Shown piece by piece: positions 37,506-46,778 of a stretch of DNA of 64,000 bases. Positions within the stretch are counted from its first letter, which is position 1, and each line of letters opens with the position of its first letter. Source of the stretch: Bacillus sp. 123MFChir2 (GTDB taxonomy: Bacteria; Bacillota; Bacilli; Bacillales; Bacillaceae_G); assembly GCF_000383235.1 (NCBI RefSeq), contig NZ_KB910925.1:94540-158539 (forward strand), read 5' to 3'. The notes under the pieces were generated by a model. The model was not told where the DNA came from. It did no database searches and worked only from the letters and a program-made list of their open reading frames with translations. The position numbers and the translations under genes were made by a program.

Positions 37506-38492
37506 CTAATGTTTCTGTTCTCGAGCTGCAATGAGCTGCGCAATGGCATCCCCATGAAATCGACCATTTTCTATAAAAATTTCATTTGCATTATTACCAG
37601 CAGCAATTACACCCGCGATAAAAATTCCTTCCACATTCGTTTCCATCGTTTCTTCGTTATACAGTGGTCTTCCTGTTTCAGAGTCAATTTCCACACCCAT
37701 TTCTGTTAAAAAACTATGATCTGGATGATAACCTGTCATGGCAAAGACAAAATCATTTGAAACCGTATATTCTTTGGTCCCCACTGTATATGTGACTGCA
37801 TGTTCTGTAATTTCTTTTATATGTGCACCAAATTCCATTTTTATCGTTTCTTGTCGTACTAACGCTTCAAATTCCGGTAAAATCCACGGTTTAATACTAG
37901 GAGAATATACTTGACCTCGATATAAAACTGTCACACGCGCTCCGCACTTTACAAGCTCTAACGCTGCGTCTATACTTGAATTCTTTCCTCCTACAACGAT
38001 AACGTCTCGATTAAAATAAGGATGCCCTTCTTTGAAATAATGCGTTACTTTTTCTAACTCTTCTCCAGGAATATTCATATAATTAGGGTTGTCATAATAT
38101 CCTGTTGCGATAACAATATATTTTGCACTGTACTTCTCTCGCTCACCGTCACTCTTTAACGTTTGAACAAAGAAAATATCTTCTTCTTTCCGCACTTCTT
38201 CCACTCGTTCAAACGCGTTCACACGTACATGTTTCCGTTTCACTACTTCCCGATAATATGCTAATGCTTGATTCCGAACAGGCTTACGGTTTTCTGTGAT
38301 AAAGGCTACTCCACCAATTTCTAGTTTTTCACTAGAGGAAAAAAACGTTTGATGTGTTGGGTAATTATAGATTGCATTAACAATATTCCCTTTTTCAATC
38401 ACAAGTGGATTCATTCCAACATTTTGCATAGCAATCGCTGCCGCTAATCCGCACGGTCCACCGCCGATAATAATTACTGTTTCCTTTTGCAT
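37506..38492 (-). CDS. ypdA: Bacilliredoxin reductase YpdA
   Basis: FAD-dependent NADPH oxidoreductase of the thioredoxin-reductase fold; in Bacillus YpdA reduces oxidised bacillithiol/bacilliredoxins. The FAD motif is GGGPCGLAAA (residues 9-18) and the NADPH motif GGKNSSIDAALEL (about 173-185), with TGYHPDHSFL and the C-terminal FIAGVIAAGNNANEIFIE. Cys13 sits in the conserved GPCG position. ATG 38492 with AGGAG upstream gives 328 residues; the longer frame starting at 38567 lacks a ribosome site. Confidence 0.93.
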   Translation of the reverse strand: MQKETVIIIGGGPCGLAAAIAMQNVGMNPLVIEKGNIVNAIYNYPTHQTFFSSSEKLEIGGVAFITENRKPVRNQALAYYREVVKRKHVRVNAFERVEEVRKEEDIFFVQTLKSDGEREKYSAKYIVIATGYYDNPNYMNIPGEELEKVTHYFKEGHPYFNRDVIVVGGKNSSIDAALELVKCGARVTVLYRGQVYSPSIKPWILPEFEALVRQETIKMEFGAHIKEITEHAVTYTVGTKEYTVSNDFVFAMTGYHPDHSFLTEMGVEIDSETGRPLYNEETMETNVEGIFIAGVIAAGNNANEIFIENGRFHGDAIAQLIAAREQKH

Positions 38493-38539
38493 GTAAGGCT
38501 CAACTCCTAGTCTTCTACTCTCTCTATCCAAATAAACAA

Positions 38540-38565
38540 GAAAAAACCTACTTTCAGCAGTAGGC
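38540..38565 (-). terminator. Rho-independent terminator of the amidase gene
   Basis: Stem CCTACT/AGTAGG (38547-38564) with TTTTTTC tail on the minus strand. Confidence 0.7.
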
Positions 38566-38600
38566 ACCTATCTTTATTGTATTCATTTTTCATATATTTG

Positions 38601-39131
38601 TCATCTATACGATACGTACATGCGATAGACGTCCGCTAAAAATTGTCGAAAAGGTATACCTTGATTATTTAATACGTGTTCCGGATCAATTTTACGAGTA
38701 GGATCAAGCTTTTTATGTGAAACAATATCTGTCCTTGGATTCAACCCAAAATTATGACACAAATAGGCATGATACCATGTAAAACGTGTATATGCATCCC
38801 AAAAGCTTATATTCCCACCGTAGCAAAGTTCAACGCCAATTGCTGCGCTATTAGCATTGTAACCATATATTTCATTATCTGTTGGAACATTGTACCGAAC
38901 ATGGTAAGCTGCCTCATTAATTGGAATAATCTCGAGTATGGTTGTATCATCAATAAATGTATGAGCTGAAGCTTTCGGTTGCACTTCGTTAAAATAGTCT
39001 CGATTCCCAATCGCATTACTGCCCGGATTCCCAGTGTCATGACTGACAATAAAACGAACTTTCGATAGTGGAATGCCCGGCCGAGAGCTTCCATAATTAA
39101 TGTAATTTCGCTGTATAGGAAACTTCGCCAT
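38601..39131 (-). CDS. N-acetylmuramoyl-L-alanine amidase (Amidase_2)
   Basis: A 176-residue zinc amidase of the T7-lysozyme/Amidase_2 type that cleaves the bond between MurNAc and L-alanine. Likely ligands are the His in FIVSHDTGNPGS and in ASAHTFID and the acid/His region VSHKKLDPTRKIDPE. There is no signal peptide and no separate cell-wall binding domain, so export or substrate access is unclear; it may be released by another route, like phage lysins, or act on spore cortex remnants. No phage genes are nearby. Confidence 0.87.
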   Translation of the reverse strand: MAKFPIQRNYINYGSSRPGIPLSKVRFIVSHDTGNPGSNAIGNRDYFNEVQPKASAHTFIDDTTILEIIPINEAAYHVRYNVPTDNEIYGYNANSAAIGVELCYGGNISFWDAYTRFTWYHAYLCHNFGLNPRTDIVSHKKLDPTRKIDPEHVLNNQGIPFRQFLADVYRMYVSYR

Positions 39132-39210
39132 TCACATCATCTCCGCTCTTATAGAATAATCTTCCTAATCTTATATGTATTCAGATGATGTGTCCCTATC
39201 GCAAACATTA

Positions 39211-39444
39211 TTATGAAAACAGAAAATCCATCATATTCGAAACAAATACCATAAATAATAACACACTTACTGCCACCGTATAGAAACCATAAAACCAAAT
39301 TTCATCTTGCTTCGTTTCTAAACCAAAAAAACGATTCACTGTATGCAAGAAGGAATACTCTTTCACGTTCTTCTGATGTAAATTTCCAACTCTCTCCATT
39401 ACATGTGTTGGCATCATAAAACGTTGCTGTGCAGTCGTTTTCAT
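39211..39444 (-). CDS. Small membrane protein, unknown function
   Basis: A 77-residue product with one hydrophobic C-terminal segment (about 52-75) and a basic, aromatic N-terminus. I do not recognise the family. ATG 39444 has AAGGGGAG in front, so it is probably translated. It is alone between the amidase gene and a repeat-containing gap. Confidence 0.6.
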   Translation of the reverse strand: MKTTAQQRFMMPTHVMERVGNLHQKNVKEYSFLHTVNRFFGLETKQDEIWFYGFYTVAVSVLLFMVFVSNMMDFLFS

Positions 39445-39480
39445 TAAAATCTCCCCTTTATAATTAGCAAATGTTTTCCA

Positions 39481-39525
39481 TCAATGAATACCCAATAAAC
39501 TTTTCCATGTGGAACTTTCACTTTA
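39481..39525. repeat. Degenerate bcr1-like fragment
   Basis: Only the end GGAACTTTCACTTTA is recognisable. It lies between the two small membrane-protein genes. Confidence 0.35.
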
Positions 39526-39595
39526 TTTCCGTTTTTCTATCTAAGGAGAGTATAGCACAAACGTTCCGTTAGAACAAGTGTTCTTTTTATTTTTT

Positions 39596-39811
39596 TTACA
39601 AATCCAGGTAACTCATAAGCAATACAACTAATGCGCATATACCTGTGATGAGTGGACCAATAATACATATCCCGAACAACAGAGAAGCAAGCGCTTCCCC
39701 TAGCAGCTGAAGAATCGGTATTTTTCCCGTTTGTTTTTCCTCTAACTTCTTTTCTAAATTCATAATTCGTTGTTCTAATTCAACTACTCGTTTCATTAGA
39801 TCTACTTGCAC
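39596..39811 (-). CDS. Small coiled-coil membrane protein, unknown function
   Basis: A 71-residue product if started at GTG 39811 (preceded by AGAGGGAG). The first 35 residues form a charged heptad-like coiled coil (MKRVVELEQRIMNLEKKLEEK), followed by one hydrophobic segment (about 42-69). An alternative start at TTG 39853 would add 14 residues but has no good ribosome site. I do not recognise the family. Neighbours give no clue. Confidence 0.5.
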   Translation of the reverse strand: MQVDLMKRVVELEQRIMNLEKKLEEKQTGKIPILQLLGEALASLLFGICIIGPLITGICALVVLLMSYLDL

Positions 39812-39909
39812 TTTTCTCCCTCTTTCCCTCATGACTTTTCCATATCGCTTCAACTGACAAAAGTAGAAAAACGAATGAATTTTCCGCTTGACCTTGCAAT
39901 CTAATTACG

Positions 39910-39950
39910 ACAAAAAACCGCAACTTCCTTTAAGGAAATTGCGGTTTTCA
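39910..39950 (-). terminator. Rho-independent terminator of gudB
   Basis: Stem AAAACCGCAA-TTCCTT with AAGGAA-TTGCGGTTTT (39914-39949) and TTTTTT tail on the minus strand. It lies about 115 bases beyond the gudB stop, beyond a repeat. Confidence 0.82.
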
Positions 39951-39964
39951 TAATCAACAATCGA

Positions 39965-40070
39965 TTTATCCCACATTAACGGGCAGTAAAACCCCCACCT
40001 CAAGATTGAGAGAAAATCGAAGAAGATAGGGGGATGAAGAAACCCCCCGCTGATGAAAGTTTCACTTTAT
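39965..40070. repeat. bcr1-like repeat between gudB stop and terminator
   Basis: A 106-bp copy with TTTAT at both ends (39965-39969, 40066-40070). The right-end TTTA includes the gudB stop codon (reverse complement of TTA at 40067-40069). Internal GGGCAGTAAAACCCCCACC and CTGATGAAAGTTTCAC. Confidence 0.75.
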
Positions 40071-41350
40071 ACCCAGCCTCTGAAGCGACTTGCTTCGGCC
40101 ATTTTACGAACCCCAACCATATAAGCTGCTAAACGCATATCCACTTTACGAATTTGCGCTGTTTCGTAAATAGAATTAAACGAGCTTACCATTACTTTTT
40201 CTAGACGAGCCTCAACTTCTTCTTCCGTCCAATAGTAACCTTGGTTGTTTTGTACCCACTCAAAGTAAGAAACTGTTACGCCACCAGCACTTGCTAATAC
40301 GTCTGGAACAAGTAAAATGCCACGTTCAGTTAAAATTTTCGTTGCTTCTAATGTTGTAGGACCGTTTGCTGCTTCTACAACAATTTTTGCTTTAATATTT
40401 GCTGCATTTTCTTCTGTAATTTGATTTTCAATGGCAGCTGGTACTAAAATATCACAATCTAGTTCTAATAACTCTTTATTAGAAATTGTATTATTAAACA
40501 ATTTCGTTACTGTACCGAAGCTATCACGACGGTCTAATAAATAATCAATATCTAGACCATTTGGATCATGAAGTGCACCGTAAGCATCAGAAATCGCAAT
40601 TACCTTCGCTCCCGCATCATGCATAAACTTCGCTAAGAAGCTACCTGCATTTCCAAATCCTTGTACAACAACACGCGCACCTTTAATATCAATATTGCGC
40701 TTTTTCGCTGCCTCACGAATACAAATTGTTACACCTTTTGCAGTCGCTGTTTCACGACCATGAGATCCACCTAAAACAAGTGGCTTCCCTGTAATAAATC
40801 CAGGTGAATTAAATTCGTCAATGCGGCTATATTCATCCATCATCCATGCCATAATTTGTGAATTTGTAAATACGTCTGGAGCCGGAATATCTTTTGTTGG
40901 CCCTACAATTTGACTAATTGCTCTTACGTAGCCACGGCTTAATCTTTCTAACTCACGGAAAGACATTTCACGTGGATCACAAATGATACCACCTTTACCC
41001 CCACCATATGGTAGGTCAACAATACCACATTTTAAGCTCATCCAAATCGAAAGTGCTTTTACTTCATTTTCCGTTACATTCGGATGAAAACGAATACCAC
41101 CCTTTGTCGGACCAACAGCATCATTATGCTGAGCACGATATCCTGTAAATATTTTAACAGTCCCATCATCCATACGAACTGGAATCTTCACTGTCATCAT
41201 ACGAATTGGTTCTTTAAGTAATTCATATACTTCGTTTGGATAACCCAATTTTTCTAAGGCTTCTTTAATAACAATTTGCGTCGAATTCAACAGTTCAAAA
41301 TGTTGTTCTCTTTGTTGTGTTTGTGTTTGAGCTCCCTTTTCGGCTACCAT
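40067..41350 (-). CDS. gudB: NAD-dependent glutamate dehydrogenase
   Basis: Catabolic glutamate dehydrogenase converting glutamate to 2-oxoglutarate and ammonia. The catalytic lysine region is [10 protein letters not shown], the NAD domain has [15 protein letters not shown], and the ending RFRGWV is the family end. 427 residues with no internal duplication, unlike the cryptic gudB of laboratory Bacillus subtilis. It is monocistronic: its own promoter and two cre-like sites upstream, terminator downstream. Named by position next to ypdA and ypbH; rocG is an equally good biochemical name. Confidence 0.95.
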   Translation of the reverse strand: MVAEKGAQTQTQQREQHFELLNSTQIVIKEALEKLGYPNEVYELLKEPIRMMTVKIPVRMDDGTVKIFTGYRAQHNDAVGPTKGGIRFHPNVTENEVKALSIWMSLKCGIVDLPYGGGKGGIICDPREMSFRELERLSRGYVRAISQIVGPTKDIPAPDVFTNSQIMAWMMDEYSRIDEFNSPGFITGKPLVLGGSHGRETATAKGVTICIREAAKKRNIDIKGARVVVQGFGNAGSFLAKFMHDAGAKVIAISDAYGALHDPNGLDIDYLLDRRDSFGTVTKLFNNTISNKELLELDCDILVPAAIENQITEENAANIKAKIVVEAANGPTTLEATKILTERGILLVPDVLASAGGVTVSYFEWVQNNQGYYWTEEEVEARLEKVMVSSFNSIYETAQIRKVDMRLAAYMVGVRKMAEASRFRGWV

Positions 41351-41400
41351 AGTAAGTAAACCCCCTGTAATTTCACTTGTTTAGTAAACCTTCATTGCCT

Positions 41401-41428
41401 AGTATACACTCTTAAAATAGGAATGCAA
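41401..41428 (-). promoter_or_regulatory. Sigma-A promoter of gudB
   Basis: On the minus strand TTGCAT (41423-41428), 16 bases, TATACT (41401-41406), about 50 bases upstream of the start codon. Confidence 0.65.
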
Positions 41429-41429
41429 G

Positions 41430-41443
41430 AGAAAACGCTAACA
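41430..41443. promoter_or_regulatory. cre-like site upstream of the gudB -35
   Basis: AGAAAACGCTAACA matches the CcpA consensus TGWNANCGNTNNCA except at the first base; it ends one base from the -35 box. Confidence 0.5.
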
Positions 41444-41468
41444 AATATATGCAAACCTTTTTTATTTT

Positions 41469-41482
41469 TGTAAACGTTTTCA
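41469..41482. promoter_or_regulatory. cre-like site (second, upstream)
   Basis: TGTAAACGTTTTCA matches the CcpA cre consensus TGWNANCGNTNNCA at every fixed position, 41 bases upstream of the gudB -35. Confidence 0.55.
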
Positions 41483-41574
41483 ATGTTATTATAGTATTTT
41501 TGTTGTTTTTAGCAAAGCGAAATACTTAAAAAGCTAATATTTTTTATATAATATAATGTTTAAATACTTTATAT

Positions 41575-41612
41575 AAAGAAAGCCTCAACTATATCACTTA
41601 GCTGAGGTTTTC
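41575..41612 (-). terminator. Terminator of ypbH
   Basis: Stem CCTCAGC/GTTGAGG (41583-41610) overlapping the stop, with TTTCTTTATA tail on the minus strand. Confidence 0.65.
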
Positions 41613-42203
41613 TTTTGCGATAAAGTATTTGTAGATTTGTTTAATTGCTTCATTCGCCATTAGCTCTTTTCCATATTCCATCATTCGATAAATTGTAATT
41701 GTAGAAGAACTACCAAACTCTGCTAAAATGGCAATCATATCTTCTTTCAATAACGTAGCTGTTTCTTCTTCTAACCATAAATAAAAACGATCTTGCCACC
41801 CATAAAGCCTTCCGCCTGTAACTCCAAGACTATATAAGCGGCCAGCTAAAGCAATTATATCGTCTAATGAAGTAAATTCGTATAATATATGTTCACTCTC
41901 ATCAAGAGTAACTTGCATTTCAATAAATTCATCTTGAAATTCTTCTTCCGTATCTAACTCTTGATTTTCTTTTGTAACAATAACAACCATGCCTTGTGCT
42001 TGTAATGAAAATACTTCCACTGCAATTGGACCATCCGCTTCAAAGCCGAGTTCTTTATTTGCTTCTTGCATCATATCTCGAAATAGTTGTTGTACTTTAG
42101 GAGCATTTTTCCATAAATCTTCCTTCGTGAGCCCACGTTCTGACAAATCATCGAACGTTAGAAAGATTTTTATTTTATTATAATTTAAACGTTCCAGCCT
42201 CAT
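41598..42203 (-). CDS. ypbH: MecA-family adaptor protein YpbH
   Basis: Adaptor of the MecA/YpbH family, which links ClpC to substrates. The N-terminal substrate domain (MRLERLNYNKIKIFLTFDDLSERGL) is followed by an acidic linker and the ClpC-binding C-terminal domain (about 110-200, EFTSLDDIIALAGRL...). The position between gudB and ypbG points to the YpbH paralogue rather than MecA; in Bacillus subtilis its role is minor and partly redundant. 201 residues. Confidence 0.88.
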   Translation of the reverse strand: MRLERLNYNKIKIFLTFDDLSERGLTKEDLWKNAPKVQQLFRDMMQEANKELGFEADGPIAVEVFSLQAQGMVVIVTKENQELDTEEEFQDEFIEMQVTLDESEHILYEFTSLDDIIALAGRLYSLGVTGGRLYGWQDRFYLWLEEETATLLKEDMIAILAEFGSSSTITIYRMMEYGKELMANEAIKQIYKYFIAKENLS

Positions 42204-42280
42204 CCCGTAACCTCCTTACGCAACCGTTGTATCTAATTTTTATTATATGAAACAGAAAATAGATGGTTCTCTTCGAACAA

Positions 42281-43180
42281 CTATTCTGACATTTTTAACC
42301 ATTCATCCCATTCTTCTGGCGTATCCCCAACAAACAAATTACAAATCTCTTCTTTTTCTTCATTAGAAGCAAACCTAAAAGCAAAACCACTAAGTCCGAT
42401 AGAAAGATTTTTATATTGTTCATGTAATCTCTTTGCAAGTTGAACACTTGCCATTATATTTTCTTGCATTGTACAAGAAATAAACAAAAATTTAGGATTC
42501 ACTCGTGTAATTACATCCTGAATGCTGGTTTCTTCTATGCCTGTCCCAATATAGATTGTTGGCAAGCCTTTTCGGCGTAAATATGTTGTAAAAATAAACA
42601 ATTCGAGTTCATGTAATTCTCCTGGAACGCATATAGAAAGCACCTTCGATGTTCCCGTATTCGTGGGTATACTATAATAAATTGCTCCCATACGTGATTG
42701 TAAAAGGGCAATTGCATATTGTTCCTCTGCACTTGTTATTTTTTCATTCAAGCGTTGCTCTCTTAACTTGACCAGTAGTTTTATGAACACATCTGTAATT
42801 ACTTTATCTATAGAAAAAATGCTAAAAGCCTCGTTCAATAATTCGAGAGCTTGTATTTCATCAAATTTTAACAAAGAATACAAGATATCGTCTACTAAAA
42901 GTTCTACTTTATTATATTCTTTTTCTAATAAATTGTGATTTTGTAATTGATTATTTTCTAATAAATTTACTGCTTGTCCAATGGTAAAACCTTGATTCAG
43001 TTTATTAATAAGCCATTTAAAAATTTGAACATGTTCTTCTGTATATAAACGATGTCCAGCATCATTACGTTTCGGTGTAATGATTTGATATCGTCTTTCC
43101 CAAGCTCGCAATGTTCCTGGATGGATACCAAGCATATTGGAAATTGCTTTAATATTATATTTACCGGTTGAATTTGGCAT
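42281..43180 (-). CDS. MerR-family regulator with B12-binding-like domain
   Basis: A 299-residue regulator. The N-terminal MerR helix-turn-helix is clear (YNIKAISNMLGIHPGTLRAWERRYQIITPKRNDAGHRLYTEEHV). The rest (about 85-290) has the helix-bundle plus Rossmann-like layout of cobalamin-binding domains, with GELHELELF in the place of the usual DxHxxG (His kept, Gly replaced by Glu). The Wx9EH motif used by light-sensing CarH proteins is not visible (EEQ in its place). ATG 43180 has AAGGTGG upstream; the frame is open to 43210 and overlaps ypbG. Ligand unknown. Confidence 0.78.
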   Translation of the reverse strand: MPNSTGKYNIKAISNMLGIHPGTLRAWERRYQIITPKRNDAGHRLYTEEHVQIFKWLINKLNQGFTIGQAVNLLENNQLQNHNLLEKEYNKVELLVDDILYSLLKFDEIQALELLNEAFSIFSIDKVITDVFIKLLVKLREQRLNEKITSAEEQYAIALLQSRMGAIYYSIPTNTGTSKVLSICVPGELHELELFIFTTYLRRKGLPTIYIGTGIEETSIQDVITRVNPKFLFISCTMQENIMASVQLAKRLHEQYKNLSIGLSGFAFRFASNEEKEEICNLFVGDTPEEWDEWLKMSE

Positions 43181-43206
43181 ATATCTTCCCACCTTAAAAA
43201 ACAACG

Positions 43207-43983
43207 TCATTCTTCTCTTCGTAATGTAATCAAATGCGTTTGTGCAGGAGCTCGAAACCGTAGTGGTACAAATGTTGTTCCATAACCATTACTTACAAAC
43301 AAAGTCGTATGTGGATATTCATACATTCCACCTTTCAAAAAACGCGTAGCATGAAACAACCGAATTTGTCCACCGTGCGTATGACCACTTAATATACAAG
43401 AAATACGTTCCGTTCCATTTAATTTATATAAAATATCAGGATTGTGGCTCACAAGGATACGAAAGCCCTCTTCTTCGCAATCCGCTAACGCTAAATCTAA
43501 TCGATCACGCTTCAAACCTACATCATCGACACCTATTAACCATATTTTTTCTCCAAGCTCCGATTCAAATAAAGTCCCTGTATTATCTAAAATTTTTACG
43601 CCATTTTGAAGAAGTAACGCGTCTAATTCGTGAAAATCAATTTCATAATCATTATTTCCCCAAACAAAATATACTTGTCCAAGTTCATTTAACCGTTTAA
43701 TATTATCAGCCACTCGTGATAGAGGTACTCCTCGTTCCGCTAGATCTCCACCTATAATAACAAAATCTACTTTTCCTTTTACTTTCTGTATTAAAGATTG
43801 AGATACCGTTCTTCTGTGAATATCTGAAATAAAAAAAATGCGAACTTCTCCAAAACTTATTGGGAAATTCGGAAATGATATGCTGTGCTCTAACAATGTA
43901 TCACGCATCGCTTCTTTATACATCATAATAAAACAAACAATTACAATACATAAAATGAAACAACCTAACACTATCCATGTCAT
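43207..43983 (-). CDS. ypbG: Metallophosphoesterase YpbG
   Basis: A membrane-anchored calcineurin-like phosphoesterase of the YpbG/YkuE type. One N-terminal membrane helix (about 3-21), then the metal motifs FISDIHRR, GGDLAERG, WGNNDYE, VSHNPD and SGHTHGGQIRLF. All metal ligands of the family are kept. The physiological substrate is unknown. It overlaps or nearly touches the MerR gene downstream. Confidence 0.88.
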   Translation of the reverse strand: MTWIVLGCFILCIVIVCFIMMYKEAMRDTLLEHSISFPNFPISFGEVRIFFISDIHRRTVSQSLIQKVKGKVDFVIIGGDLAERGVPLSRVADNIKRLNELGQVYFVWGNNDYEIDFHELDALLLQNGVKILDNTGTLFESELGEKIWLIGVDDVGLKRDRLDLALADCEEEGFRILVSHNPDILYKLNGTERISCILSGHTHGGQIRLFHATRFLKGGMYEYPHTTLFVSNGYGTTFVPLRFRAPAQTHLITLRREE

Positions 43984-44076
43984 ACACTTTCCCCATCTTT
44001 CTTCTTAACAGAATATGACCACATCAACTTATGAAGAGAGAAGAATAATTTCCTGTAAAAATAAGATTGTTACGAC

Positions 44077-44160
44077 TGAGCAGTAAGCCCCCACCTCTCT
44101 TCTTCAAATTTTACATAATCATGAGATGGGGGCTTACTGTCCTCAAATAGCAGGATAAAA
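44077..44160. repeat. bcr1-like repeat forming a long hairpin
   Basis: GCAGTAAGCCCCCACCTC pairs with GAGATGGGGGCTTACTGTC, giving a stem of about 18 bp. It lies just past the ypbE stop and could act as its terminator. It lacks one TTTAT end. Confidence 0.65.
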
Positions 44161-44168
44161 TTTTCTTT

Positions 44169-44681
44169 TTATTTTTTCTGTTCTGGCCCTGTCTTCTTCG
44201 GAATTTTCAACACCTGTCCTGGCTCTAATTCTCCTGCTACCTCATTGTATTTCTTTATAATCGCTATTCCATCTTCGTCCGGAAAATATTTCTTTGCAAC
44301 CTCTTCCAAGGTTTCGCCTTTTTTTACTGTATGAAACTGAAATGTCTCTGATGAGGATGATTTTGATTCATGATTTGTTTTCTTTTTTGAATCATAAAAA
44401 ATAACTTCAAATGCACTATGTTCAGAATCAGCACTAGATTTCCCATTTTTCTCCGCAATGTAACGCTCTGTATACCATAAAATCCCAATTGGGAGCAAGA
44501 TAAATAATACTGTTAAAATTCGAACAAAAAAATGCTTTATTTTAAATTTTGATTTTTTATTTTTTTTGTCTTTATGAACTTCACTACGCGGTGGTAAACC
44601 CTCTTTTTCTGTTTGCGTTGACTCTTCTAAATTCTCCTCAAACTCTGTTGTCTGTCTCGTCGTCATCTCGGTCGCCACCAT
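44169..44681 (-). CDS. ypbE: LysM-domain membrane protein YpbE
   Basis: A 170-residue protein with a charged cytoplasmic N-terminus, one membrane helix (about 50-68), an extracytoplasmic Ser-rich linker and a C-terminal LysM domain (FHTVKKGETLEEVAKKYF...EPGQVLKIP), probably binding peptidoglycan. The start is either ATG 44681 or ATG 44666; the second has GGTGG 8 bases upstream. The gene overlaps the end of ypbD by up to 44 bases. Function is unknown. Confidence 0.82.
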   Translation of the reverse strand: MVATEMTTRQTTEFEENLEESTQTEKEGLPPRSEVHKDKKNKKSKFKIKHFFVRILTVLFILLPIGILWYTERYIAEKNGKSSADSEHSAFEVIFYDSKKKTNHESKSSSSETFQFHTVKKGETLEEVAKKYFPDEDGIAIIKKYNEVAGELEPGQVLKIPKKTGPEQKK

Positions 44682-45255
44682 CTTTCGTTTGATTTCTTAA
44701 TTGTAATCCCATTATGAAATCGACTAAAAAATGCGCAAAAATTGTAATTAATAAATTCCCTGTATATTGAAACACATAACCAAATACGATGCTAATCAGC
44801 AATACAAAACAAAATAAAAAAGGCTTGGTAATATAGCGAATATGTAAAACAGCAAATATCACACTCGCGAAAATTAAACCAAAATATGTTTGTATCACAC
44901 CACGAAATAAAAACTCCTCTGCTGTTCCAATTAAAACAGTAACAGCCAACACTTGAAAAACAGACATGCCTTGAAACATGCGATCATTAATTCCACCATC
45001 ATCAAACCACGATTCAGGAAAAAGGTTCATTGAAATATAATCCAACAAAACAATACTACAAGCTACTCCTCCACCTATAAAAAAAATAGATAAAAAATCC
45101 CAGGACCATAAATTCAAAAATGTATCCATACTCGGAAAGAATGTATACGCTAATAGTATTCCCACACATATAACAATTGCTTGTGTAATATATAAATTCA
45201 GTCGGATTTCTTTTGGGCTCATGTCTTCAATACTTTTCTTACGTATATCCATCAT
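44638..45255 (-). CDS. ypbD: CPBP-family intramembrane metalloprotease YpbD
   Basis: A 205-residue polytopic membrane protein of the CAAX/CPBP protease family. The glutamate motif EEFLFRG (about 115-121) and the histidines in FAVLHIRY and FAHFLVDF form the expected metal site. It starts at ATG 45255, directly overlapping the recQ stop (ATGA), with GAGGGAAGG in front. Substrate is unknown. Confidence 0.87.
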   Translation of the reverse strand: MMDIRKKSIEDMSPKEIRLNLYITQAIVICVGILLAYTFFPSMDTFLNLWSWDFLSIFFIGGGVACSIVLLDYISMNLFPESWFDDGGINDRMFQGMSVFQVLAVTVLIGTAEEFLFRGVIQTYFGLIFASVIFAVLHIRYITKPFLFCFVLLISIVFGYVFQYTGNLLITIFAHFLVDFIMGLQLRNQTKDGGDRDDDETDNRV

Positions 45256-46778
45256 TCCTTCCCTCTAAATCCGAAGAGCAATTGTAACTCTGTTTCCCAA
45301 TTATAGTCGAAAACAGGTTGTCTCGCTTGCTTTTTTTTATAATCTTCCATATGAATCCCACAACAATTACAACAATTTTTCGGATGTATTTCCTTTACAT
45401 ATCCAAATTGGGAAAGAATTGCTTCTCTTTTACAATCTGTTCGCCATATCCATTCTTTCATCGTTTCTAGTTGACCATATTTATTATAAAGCCGCGTTCT
45501 TACTTCTGTAATTAATTTCTGCTCAGCCTCATCTGACAAGAATTCAGTCATCAATTGTCTATATTGTATGATTTTCATCTTTTCGAAATGATATCGAATA
45601 AATCTCCAGTATTGTTCATTTAACCCCGCTGCATTATAGCAAATTTCTTCTATATCTTCTAACGATAACACTTTCGTTTGCAGGGTTGTTTCTCGCAATA
45701 AAGAAAATAAAAAACGAATTTGTTGTTCATTTGGTAATTCTTCTTCAATAATGGAGAGAGGCAAATCATGATCAAGCGGGCTACATAACAAAATAGCAAT
45801 GCTCGGCTCTCCATCGCGGCCTGCTCGTCCAATTTCTTGTAAATAAGATTCTATATTGATTGGATAATGGAAATGGATAATATACCGTGTATTTTGCTTA
45901 TTTACTCCCATACCAAACGCACTTGTACAGACAACAATCTGCAGTTGATCGTTCATAAATTGTTGCTGAATTAGCATCCGTTCTTCATGTTCCATTCCCC
46001 CGTGATAATATGCAACATCATCAATACCTTCATCTCTTAAGTATGCTGCAAGACGTTCAGTCCAAGCCCGACTTGAACAATAAACGATCCCAGGTCCTTG
46101 TAAATATTTCACATAAGATAATAATGCTTCTTTTTTCTCTTGAATCGTTTGTACAAACTCGATTTTCATAGCAATATTAGGACGATCAATCGAATATAAG
46201 TGCTGCTTCACATCTTTCAAATGTAAGCTTTCAATAATATCTTGTAATACTTCTTTCGTAGCTGTAGCTGTTAAAGCAAGAACCGGCGGGTTACCCATTA
46301 ATGCAATAACTTGATCTAGCTTTTTATAATCTGTTCGAAAATCATATCCCCATTGAGAAATACAATGTGCTTCATCCACAACAAATAAAGAAATATGGAT
46401 TTCCCTTAGTTCTTTTAGCAACACATCTGATTGCAACATTTCAGGAGATACAAAAACAAATTTATAGGAATGCAACCGCCGCATCGCTTCTTTTTTTTCT
46501 ATTATTGTCCGAAAGCTATTAAGAGCAATAACTTGATTTTTCACTATGTATTTTAATTGTGTAACTTGATCTTCCATTAAAGACAATAATGGTGAAACAA
46601 TCAGTACTGTTCCATCTTGTATAAGACCCGGCAGCTGATAACAAAGTGATTTTCCGCCTCCAGTTGGCAGCATCGCTACAACAGAGTTTCCCTTTAATAA
46701 ATCTGCAACGACTTCCTTTTGCCCGGATCGAAACGTTCGGTAGCCAAACCACTGATATAAAATATCTTCAAGTCTCAT
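45252..46778 (-). CDS. recQ: ATP-dependent DNA helicase RecQ (RecS type)
   Basis: A 508-residue 3'-5' helicase. Motifs: [14 protein letters not shown] (Walker A), [31 protein letters not shown] and [12 protein letters not shown], then the RecQ zinc site with cysteines in CKREAIL and CCNCCGIH. It lacks an HRDC domain, as in the shorter Bacillus RecS. It overlaps ypbB by 11 bases and ypbD by 4, so it sits in a ypbB-recQ-ypbD-ypbE operon. Confidence 0.94.
   Translation of the reverse strand: MRLEDILYQWFGYRTFRSGQKEVVADLLKGNSVVAMLPTGGGKSLCYQLPGLIQDGTVLIVSPLLSLMEDQVTQLKYIVKNQVIALNSFRTIIEKKEAMRRLHSYKFVFVSPEMLQSDVLLKELREIHISLFVVDEAHCISQWGYDFRTDYKKLDQVIALMGNPPVLALTATATKEVLQDIIESLHLKDVKQHLYSIDRPNIAMKIEFVQTIQEKKEALLSYVKYLQGPGIVYCSSRAWTERLAAYLRDEGIDDVAYYHGGMEHEERMLIQQQFMNDQLQIVVCTSAFGMGVNKQNTRYIIHFHYPINIESYLQEIGRAGRDGEPSIAILLCSPLDHDLPLSIIEEELPNEQQIRFLFSLLRETTLQTKVLSLEDIEEICYNAAGLNEQYWRFIRYHFEKMKIIQYRQLMTEFLSDEAEQKLITEVRTRLYNKYGQLETMKEWIWRTDCKREAILSQFGYVKEIHPKNCCNCCGIHMEDYKKKQARQPVFDYNWETELQLLFGFRGKE

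Noticed and set aside
38601-39131. Prophage remnant suggested by the amidase
   Set aside because: No integrase, holin or phage structural gene is nearby; the amidase alone is not enough.
40067-41350. Internal 9-base duplication that inactivates gudB in laboratory Bacillus subtilis
   Set aside because: The frame is continuous and no duplicated tripeptide is visible; the enzyme looks active.
44077-44160. Possible CRISPR or tandem-repeat array from repeated CCCCCAC motifs
   Set aside because: Only one inverted pair, no regular spacers and no cas genes; it is a bcr1-like hairpin.
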